Shown: piece by piece, positions 40,411 through 45,874 of the stretch
How the letters are laid out: every line of letters starts with the position of its first letter
Position numbering within the stretch: position 1 is the first letter of the stretch
DNA from: Micromonospora foliorum
GTDB taxonomy: Bacteria > Actinomycetota > Actinomycetes > Mycobacteriales > Micromonosporaceae
Direction: 5' to 3'
Length of the DNA stretch: 45,874 bases
NCBI RefSeq assembly: GCF_022229015.1
Contig: NZ_JAKKFF010000198.1
Location: 1-45,874, forward strand
Notes under the pieces: model-generated
What the model was told of the DNA's origin: nothing
Seen by the model: only the letters and a program-made list of their open reading frames with translations
The model's database searches: none
Translations under genes and position numbers: made by a program

Positions 40411-41436
40411 TCACACCAGCTGGTCGACCGCCCGTTCCGGCCGGGACGACCCGCTGTGGCGAACGCGGTCCCCGTCTACCAACGCGCCGGCGATCAGGAT
40501 GTCGATCAGTGCGGCGAACTCGATGCCGGCCTGCTGCCAGATCTGCGGAAACTGTGACGCGGCGGTGAAACCGGGGAACGTGTTGACCTCGTTCACGATG
40601 GGCTCGGTCGACCCCTCGGTGGGCAGGAAGAAGTCGACCCGCAGCAGCCCGCGGCAGTCGAGGGCCTCGAAGGCGCGGATCGCCCGGTCCTGCAGCACCT
40701 CGGTGGTCGCCGCGTCGAGCGGGGCGGGAATCTGGAAGATCGCCCCGCCGTCGTACTTCGCGTCATAGTCGAAGAAGCCGGCACCGGTCACCCGGATCTC
40801 CAGCGGCGGCCCGGCCTGCACCCGGCCGTCCGGGTGTTGCAGGACGGCCACGTCGATCTCGCGCCCCCGCGCCCCCTGCTCGACGAGCACCTTCGGGTCG
40901 ACCTGGCGGGCCTGCTCCAGCGCGGCGGGAACCCCGGCCCACTCGTCCACCTTGACCACGCCCAGGCTCGACCCGGCCCGGGCCGGCTTGACGAAGACCG
41001 GCAGCTCCAGTCGGCGCTGGTCATCGGGGGACAGGTCCTCCCCGGGACGCAGGGTCACCCCCGGGCTGACCCGCAGGCCCTCCGCCGCGAGGAGCCGCTT
41101 GGTGACCCCCTTGTCCATGCCGGCGGCGCTGGCGAAGACGCCGTTGCCGACGTACGGCACGCCGAGCCATTCCAGCAGCGACGACACGATGCCGTCCTCG
41201 CCGTACGGGCCGTGCAGGGCCGGGAACACCACATCCTGGGCGCGCAGGACGCGCAACGCCGCGGGGAGGGGTGTCGGCCGGCCGTCGACGTGCCACCCGC
41301 CGTCGCGGTCGATGAGCACCTCGGTGACCTCGTACCGCTCACGGTCCAGGTGGGCGAGGATGCTCGCCGCCGAGCGGCAGGACACCTCGTGCTCGCCGCT
41401 CTGCCCGCCGTACAGCACTGCCAGTCGGGTTGTCAT
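40411..41436 (-). CDS. ddl: D-alanine-D-alanine ligase-type enzyme
   Basis: This 341-residue ATP-grasp enzyme joins two D-residues for the peptidoglycan stem. Marks are LYGGQSGEHEVS at the start, ALHGPYGEDGIVSSLLE, PVFVKPARAGSSLGV, the omega-loop FFDYDAKY (221-228), RVDFF and NEVNTFPGFTAASQFPQIW. DAKY with Y228, and the SQFPQIW end without Arg, resemble D-Ala-D-Ala ligases rather than VanA-type D-lactate ligases. D-Ser use cannot be excluded by eye. ATG 41436 overlaps the racemase stop in ATGA. With the racemase and acyltransferase it may form a VanC/VanT-like module; VanX or VanXY is not visible. Confidence 0.87.
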   Translation of the reverse strand: MTTRLAVLYGGQSGEHEVSCRSAASILAHLDRERYEVTEVLIDRDGGWHVDGRPTPLPAALRVLRAQDVVFPALHGPYGEDGIVSSLLEWLGVPYVGNGVFASAAGMDKGVTKRLLAAEGLRVSPGVTLRPGEDLSPDDQRRLELPVFVKPARAGSSLGVVKVDEWAGVPAALEQARQVDPKVLVEQGARGREIDVAVLQHPDGRVQAGPPLEIRVTGAGFFDYDAKYDGGAIFQIPAPLDAATTEVLQDRAIRAFEALDCRGLLRVDFFLPTEGSTEPIVNEVNTFPGFTAASQFPQIWQQAGIEFAALIDILIAGALVDGDRVRHSGSSRPERAVDQLV

Positions 41437-42575
41437 GAATTCCGTGCCCTTCCGTGGAGGTGCTCGCGGGCCACCCGGGCCCCGATGCCGGTCAAGATCT
41501 CGTGTGGGTTGGTGCCGGCCCAACGGGCCCACTCGACGACCGTCGGAGGGCCCTGGTCACCCTCGGCCGGGCCGAACACGACGACCGGGTCGCCGATCGT
41601 CACGGGAAGATCCGCGGCGTCGACCACGCACTGGTCCATGGCGATGCGCCCGACGATCGGGCACCGCCGACCGGCCAGCCACACCGAGGCGCGGCCACCC
41701 GCGGCCCGGGGCAGCCCGTCGGCGTAGCCGAGCGGCAGCAGCGCCAGCGTGGTCGGTGCGCCGGTCACGTGCTCGGGCCCGTAGGAGACGCCCGTGCCGG
41801 CCGGCACCCGCTTGACGTTGACCACACTGGTCCGCAGGGTCATCGCGGGGCGCAACCCGAACTCGCCCGGACCGCTCGCGCCGAACGGGTCCACACCGTA
41901 GAGGGCGACCCCGATCCGGCAGAGGTCGAAGCGGGTCTGCGGCGCGGAGAGCGCCGCCGCCGAGTTGGCCAGGTGGACGAGATCGGGGTCCAGACCAGCC
42001 GACCGTGCGATCCGCAGCGCCTCCTCGAAGACCGCCACCTGCCGGGTGAGCGCGGGGGCGCCCGGCAGGTCGGCGTCGGCGAGGTGGGACCACACCCCGC
42101 GCACCCGGATCCCGCCCTCCCGCTCGTACTTTCGGGCCCAATTGACCAATTCGGGCCAGTCGTCCCCGGCGGCCCCGTTGCGGGACAACCCGGTGTCCGC
42201 CTTGAGCTGCACCATCGCCGGTACGCCGAGCAGACGGGCCGCGTCGGCGACGGCGTGCAGGTGCGTCGTGGTGGACACGCCGACGTCCACGTCACCCTTG
42301 ATCAACATACCGAAGTCGTCATCCGGGCCGTGCAGCCAGCTCAACGTGGGCGCGGTCACACCCGCCTCGCGGAGGGTCAGCGCCTCGGTTGTCGAGGTCA
42401 CCCCCAACCAGGCGGCGCCGGCGCGGAGCGCGGCCCGGGCCACCTGCACCGCGCCGTGGCCGAACCCGTCGGCCTTCACCACGGCCATCAGTCCGGTGCC
42501 GGTGACCGACGCGATCGTCCGCACGTTGGCGGCAATCGCGTCGAGGTCGACCAGGGCTTCGGCGAGGGCGCTCAT
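41433..42575 (-). CDS. alr: Alanine racemase (PLP)
   Basis: A 380-residue PLP enzyme. K34 in VVKADGFGHG binds the cofactor; Y265 in GVSYGPEH is the second catalytic base. Other marks are LKADTGLSRNG, HLANSAAAL, RIGVALYG and GRIAMDQCVVD. It makes D-Ala for the wall; serine racemases such as the VanT C-terminal domain share this fold, so D-Ser is an alternative product. Its start overlaps the acyltransferase stop, and its stop overlaps the ligase start, both as ATGA. A second copy elsewhere in the genome is likely, making this the specialised one (inference). Confidence 0.9.
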   Translation of the reverse strand: MSALAEALVDLDAIAANVRTIASVTGTGLMAVVKADGFGHGAVQVARAALRAGAAWLGVTSTTEALTLREAGVTAPTLSWLHGPDDDFGMLIKGDVDVGVSTTTHLHAVADAARLLGVPAMVQLKADTGLSRNGAAGDDWPELVNWARKYEREGGIRVRGVWSHLADADLPGAPALTRQVAVFEEALRIARSAGLDPDLVHLANSAAALSAPQTRFDLCRIGVALYGVDPFGASGPGEFGLRPAMTLRTSVVNVKRVPAGTGVSYGPEHVTGAPTTLALLPLGYADGLPRAAGGRASVWLAGRRCPIVGRIAMDQCVVDAADLPVTIGDPVVVFGPAEGDQGPPTVVEWARWAGTNPHEILTGIGARVAREHLHGRARNS

Positions 42576-43630
42576 CCGGCCGCCCCCATCCGACGCGTGC
42601 CGGGGAGCGCGAACAGCCAGCCGGCGCGAACCGCCAGCAGCCCGCGGTGGACGGCCAGGCTCAGGCCGATCACCAGGCCGGTCAGCAGAATGGGATAACC
42701 GAGGACAATCAGGCCCTGAGCGGACCGACCCAGCCCGGAAACCGGTACGAGCAACAGCCGGTGCAGCAGGGCCAGGACCGGCATGTGTATGACGTAGATC
42801 GGCAGGGTGATGCGGCCGAGCCTAGCCAGGGGTTTGCTGAGCGCCGACCACCGGGCCAGCCGAGAAGCGGCGGTTATGCCGAAGATCACTGCCACCACGG
42901 AGACCGCCGTCCATACCCCGAACCACTGCTGGGCGCCGGCCACCGCCATCGCGGCGAGCGCCAGGACATAGGCGCCCGAGGTCAGCACCAGCCTGCGGCG
43001 GCTGGCGTTGCCGGCCCACTGCTGGATCTGCGGCCGCAGGTACAGGCCGGCGAGGAAGAAGAGCAGGTTCTGGTAGAGACCGGCGCGGTTGCCCGGGGTG
43101 TCGAGCAGGCCGGCCGCGGCGACGGCGGACAACGCGGCGGCGGGGACCAGGACCAGCGCCCGGGGCACCCGACGGGTCGCCTTGGCGATCGTGAAGTACA
43201 GCGCCAGGGCGTACAGGTACCAGAGGTTGGACGGCGTGACGGTGAGCTGCTCCAGCAGGCCGACAGCCGAGGTGGCACGGTCGGTCGGCAGTTCCGGCGC
43301 GGCGGCGAGGACCACGGTGTGGATCAGCAGCCAGACGGCGTACAGGTAGAGGAACCCGGCGATCCGGCTGCGGGCGACCACTCGCCACGGTCGCTGGGCG
43401 GCGTTCGCCGCGAACACGCCCGAGATGGTGAAGAACAGCGGCATCCGCAACGGAAGGAACTGCTCACCCAGCGTCCCCCAGAGGCCCGGCATTGGTACGC
43501 CGACGTGCCAGTCGATCTGGAGATAGTCCTTCACGACGACGTGCCACAGGACGACGAGGATGATGCAGACGCCCTTCGCGGCATCGGCCCACTCGGCCCG
43601 CTGTGGTCGTCCCACGGCGGGGGCGGGCAT
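42572..43630 (-). CDS. Acyltransferase-3 family membrane protein
   Basis: A 352-residue membrane protein with about ten hydrophobic segments and the acyltransferase-3 signature: EWADAAKGVCIILVVLWHVV, PLFFTISGVFAA, then LWYLYALALYF and RITLPIYVIHMPVLALL. Start ATG 43630 is inferred from the conserved N-terminus; an earlier start would add a long unlike region. VanT enzymes fuse just such a membrane domain to a racemase; here the two are separate genes in the same order and translationally coupled. The acyl acceptor is unknown. If it is not VanT-like, it may simply acylate a surface sugar. Confidence 0.8.
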   Translation of the reverse strand: MPAPAVGRPQRAEWADAAKGVCIILVVLWHVVVKDYLQIDWHVGVPMPGLWGTLGEQFLPLRMPLFFTISGVFAANAAQRPWRVVARSRIAGFLYLYAVWLLIHTVVLAAAPELPTDRATSAVGLLEQLTVTPSNLWYLYALALYFTIAKATRRVPRALVLVPAAALSAVAAAGLLDTPGNRAGLYQNLLFFLAGLYLRPQIQQWAGNASRRRLVLTSGAYVLALAAMAVAGAQQWFGVWTAVSVVAVIFGITAASRLARWSALSKPLARLGRITLPIYVIHMPVLALLHRLLLVPVSGLGRSAQGLIVLGYPILLTGLVIGLSLAVHRGLLAVRAGWLFALPGTRRMGAAG

Positions 43631-43856
43631 GGTCCGGTGACGGGATCGGACGCGCGTCGCGCCCGGGCCCAGGTCGGCGGGCCGGGACTCGGTCAGCTGT
43701 TGGATCACCCACCGAAAGCTGCCAGCCGGATATCCGCACGTGATCCACGAATTGTCATGGTCCGGTAATGGCCGTCGCCGGACCCGATTCGTCGGCGGTT
43801 CCAAGCCGCTGTCGGCGGACGCCGGCGGCACTAGGCTCGTTGCGGAGGTGCCGAAC
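43631..43856. promoter_or_regulatory. Divergent gap between acyltransferase and F420-type gene
   Basis: This 226-base region contains a perfect CGGATATCCG palindrome (43727-43736). GCGGAGG (43842-43848) and a possible -10 TAGGCT (43832-43837) serve the oxidoreductase. If the acyltransferase starts farther upstream, part of this would be coding. I see no other clear element. Confidence 0.3.
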
Positions 43857-44729
43857 ATGAAACTCGGGCTGCACTACTGGAACTACTCGACCCCGGCCGA
43901 CCCGGCCGCGATCGCACCGACCCTGGCGCAGACGGCGACCACCGCCGAGCAGGCCGGCGTCGCGTCGTTCACGGTGATGGACCACTTCTTCCAGATGGAC
44001 GCGGTGTTCGCGGCCGAGGAACCGATGCTGGAGGCGTACACCACGCTGGGCTACGTCGCGGCGACGACTCAGCGGATGACGCTGGGCGTGCTGGTCACCG
44101 GCGTCATGTACCGCTATCCGGGGTTGCTCGCCAAGACCGTGACGACCCTCGACGTGCTCTCCGGCGGCCGGGCCCGTCTCGGCATCGGCGCCTCCTGGTA
44201 CGAGCGGGAGCAGCTCGGGCTGGGTGTGCCGGTCGTCCCGGTGGCCGAGCGGTTCGAGCGGTTGGAGGAGACGCTGCGCATCTGCCGGCAGATGTGGAGT
44301 GCCGACGACGGCCCGTTCAACGGCAAGCACTACCAGCTCGCCGAGACCATCAACTCGCCGCAGCCGTTGAGCCGCCCGCACCCGCCCATCATGATCGGTG
44401 GCGGCGGTGAGAAGAAGACACTGCTGCTGGTGGCCCGGTATGCCGACGCCTGCAACCTGTTCGGCCGCGGCGGCATCGACGACGTCGCGCGCAAGCTGGA
44501 GGTGTTGCGCGCGCACTGCGCGGCCGAGGGCCGCGACTACGACACCATCGAGAAGACGGTGGTCGCCTCCCAGGCGCCGCTGGACGACACCGACGCGTTC
44601 CTCGCCGAGGTGTCCGAGTACGCCGCGCTCGGGGTGAGCGAGGTGCAGGTGACGCCGGATCGGCACCCGGTCGAGTTCGCCCAGCGACTCGGCGACGAGG
44701 TGCTGCCCCGGTTGGCCGACATCGGCTGA
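43857..44729 (+). CDS. LLM-class F420-dependent oxidoreductase
   Basis: A 290-residue luciferase-like TIM-barrel enzyme. It uses F420 in most actinobacterial relatives. Marks are MKLGLHYWNYS, TVMDHFFQ, TLGVLVTGVMYRYPGLLAKTVTTLDVLSGGRARLGIGASWYEREQ, LSRPHPPIMIGGGGEKKTLLL and a final GVSEVQVTPDRHPVEF. GGAGG at 43844-43848 supports ATG 43857. It is divergent from the cell-wall operon and appears to be a single gene. The substrate is unknown; FMN use is an alternative. Confidence 0.88.
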   Translation: MKLGLHYWNYSTPADPAAIAPTLAQTATTAEQAGVASFTVMDHFFQMDAVFAAEEPMLEAYTTLGYVAATTQRMTLGVLVTGVMYRYPGLLAKTVTTLDVLSGGRARLGIGASWYEREQLGLGVPVVPVAERFERLEETLRICRQMWSADDGPFNGKHYQLAETINSPQPLSRPHPPIMIGGGGEKKTLLLVARYADACNLFGRGGIDDVARKLEVLRAHCAAEGRDYDTIEKTVVASQAPLDDTDAFLAEVSEYAALGVSEVQVTPDRHPVEFAQRLGDEVLPRLADIG

Positions 44730-44787
44730 TTCCGCCGCGACTGGTGCGGGTGCCATCGTGAACAAAAGGCCAATTCCTGGCGGCTCA

Positions 44788-44805
44788 ACGGTGCGCCCGC
44801 ACCGT
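44788..44805 (+). terminator. Short hairpin after F420-type gene
   Basis: ACGGTGC and GCACCGT pair perfectly around GCCC, 58 bases past the stop. There is no T-tract, so it is a weak terminator candidate. Confidence 0.3.
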
Positions 44806-44900
44806 CTTCGGCTCCACATTCGACGTTCCCGGTAGGGATGAGCCGAATCACATACGGTGGTTCGATTCGACTGCCGGAAATTGTTCGGCGACAAGCCAGG

Positions 44901-44906
44901 TAGCCT
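44901..44906 (+). promoter_or_regulatory. Possible leaderless -10 for the kinase gene
   Basis: TAGCCT fits the TANNNT -10 pattern and ends six bases before the GTG at 44913. Transcription would start at or near the start codon. The in-frame TAG here also excludes a longer N-terminus. Confidence 0.4.
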
Positions 44907-44912
44907 CTCCGG

Positions 44913-45874
44913 GTGTCGCAGATGTTACCGCTTCTTGTTACCGATCGGTATGACGTCGTCGAGCTCATCGGCCAGGGCGGAATGGGTCGAGTGTGGAAAG
45001 CCCGCGACCGAATGCTGCAACGGGACGTCGCCATCAAGGAAATCGTTCCGCCGCCCGGCCTGACCGATGAGGCGCGACAGGAATTGCGGGTCCGGTCACT
45101 TCGAGAGGCCCGGGCAATCGCGCGGCTCGACCACGTCAACGTCGTCCGGGTCTTCGATGTGCTGTTGAGTGCCGACGGCGACCCGCAGATCGTGATGGAG
45201 TACGTGCCGTCCCGTTCGCTGCACGACACCATCACCACCGATGGCCCCGTCCCGCCGGTACGGGCGGCCGAGATCGGGCTGGCCGTGCTCGGTGCGCTGC
45301 GCGCCGCCCACCGCGCCGGGATCATGCACCGCGACGTCAAACCGGCCAACATCCTCGTCGGCGTGGACGGCCGCATCGTGCTCACCGACTTCGGCCTGGC
45401 CACCGCCGTCGAGGACGTGAACCTGACCCTCAGCGGTGTGGTGCTCGGCTCGCCCGCGTACGTCTCTCCCGAGCGGGCCATGCGGGGCACCGTGGGTCCG
45501 GAGGGAGATTTCTGGTCGCTCGGCGCGACCCTGTACGCCGCCGTCGAGGGCCAGTCGCCGTACGCTCGGCCGTCGAGTCTGATGAGTCTCACCGCGCTGG
45601 TCACCGAGCCACCGCCCGTGGCGCGACGCGCGGGACCGCTCGCGCCGGTGCTGGCCGGTCTGCTGCGCAAGGACCCGGCCGAGCGGATGGACGCCGACGT
45701 GGCCGAACAGTTGCTCCGGGCGGCGCTGGACGGCACACCCCGGCCGCCCATCGCGGTGACGTGGCGTCCGGCGCCCGCCGCGCCCGCGCCACCGGCGATC
45801 ACCGCCCATCCGACCGACGCGCCCCACGTACCCCGGTCGTCGGCCCCCGTGGCGGCGGATCGACGACCGGGGTA
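44913..45874 (+). CDS. Ser/Thr protein kinase, 3'-truncated
   Basis: The frame stays open to the window edge. The kinase domain starts at once: RYDVVELIGQGGMGRVWKARD (G-loop), K42 (VAIK), catalytic D141 (HRDVKPAN), D159 (DFGLA), then GSPAYVSPERA and DFWSLGATLY. All catalytic residues are intact, typical of a PknB-like actinobacterial kinase. A Pro/Ala-rich linker begins near residue 285; any transmembrane and sensor part lies beyond the window. The start is GTG 44913 (or ATG 44922). It is separate from the F420-type gene. Confidence 0.92.
   Translation, partial: MSQMLPLLVTDRYDVVELIGQGGMGRVWKARDRMLQRDVAIKEIVPPPGLTDEARQELRVRSLREARAIARLDHVNVVRVFDVLLSADGDPQIVMEYVPSRSLHDTITTDGPVPPVRAAEIGLAVLGALRAAHRAGIMHRDVKPANILVGVDGRIVLTDFGLATAVEDVNLTLSGVVLGSPAYVSPERAMRGTVGPEGDFWSLGATLYAAVEGQSPYARPSSLMSLTALVTEPPPVARRAGPLAPVLAGLLRKDPAERMDADVAEQLLRAALDGTPRPPIAVTWRPAPAAPAPPAITAHPTDAPHVPRSSAPVAADRRPG

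Noticed and set aside
40411..41436. VanA-type D-Ala-D-Lac ligase
   Set aside because: The omega-loop DAKY and the SQFPQIW end look like Ddl; VanA has a different loop, and no VanH or VanX gene is visible.
1..45874. CRISPR arrays, tRNA or rRNA genes, insertion sequences
   Set aside because: None of the characteristic repeats, cloverleaf ends or transposase motifs were seen on either strand.

Overview
The window is very GC-rich, with strong third-position G/C bias, GTG starts and many 4-base start/stop overlaps. The gene set includes an F420-type luciferase-like oxidoreductase, secreted RHS and LamG proteins, an AurF-like diiron oxygenase and orphan OmpR-type winged-helix regulators. This suggests a filamentous actinomycete, most likely Micromonosporaceae (Micromonospora-like). 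The taxonomic call is inference from content and style. No tRNA, rRNA, CRISPR array or insertion sequence was seen, and no gene-free stretch exceeds 300 bases.

Layout. (1) 1-10494: a truncated secreted RHS/YD-repeat protein, translationally coupled to a large secreted LamG/ricin-like protein. (2) 10495-13109: a secreted beta-propeller (lactonase-like) protein, then a divergent XRE regulator/methionine aminopeptidase pair with direct repeats between them. (3) 13241-17209: CDP-alcohol phosphatidyltransferase, membrane sulfatase-like protein, FkbM methyltransferase and ASCH protein, perhaps an envelope-polymer locus; then a long inverted repeat and a PrsW-like intramembrane protease. (4) 18311-25356: a three-subunit membrane formate dehydrogenase whose catalytic subunit is read through an in-frame UGA (selenocysteine, with a SECIS-like hairpin), convergent with an oxalate/formate-type MFS transporter. 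(5) 25571-30714: a tightly overlapped catabolic operon (TetR, DUF4873-like protein, Baeyer-Villiger-type monooxygenase, SDR, alpha/beta hydrolase), divergent from an AurF-like oxygenase across a palindromic operator. (6) 30757-36484: a 1474-residue secreted subtilase with Kelch and other accessory domains, bracketed by two paralogous orphan winged-helix regulators. (7) 36746-43630: a cell-wall block with a PAP2 phosphatase, a CseB/CseC-like two-component system and a GerMN-like lipoprotein, facing a D-alanine ligase / alanine racemase / acyltransferase operon that looks like a split VanT plus ligase. (8) 43857-45874: an F420-type oxidoreductase and the start of a Ser/Thr protein kinase.

Best candidates for unusual biology: the acyltransferase-racemase-ligase operon opposite an envelope-stress two-component system; the regulator-subtilase-regulator sandwich, whose intervening promoter carries ordered repeats; and the selenoprotein formate dehydrogenase, which a standard gene caller would split in two.
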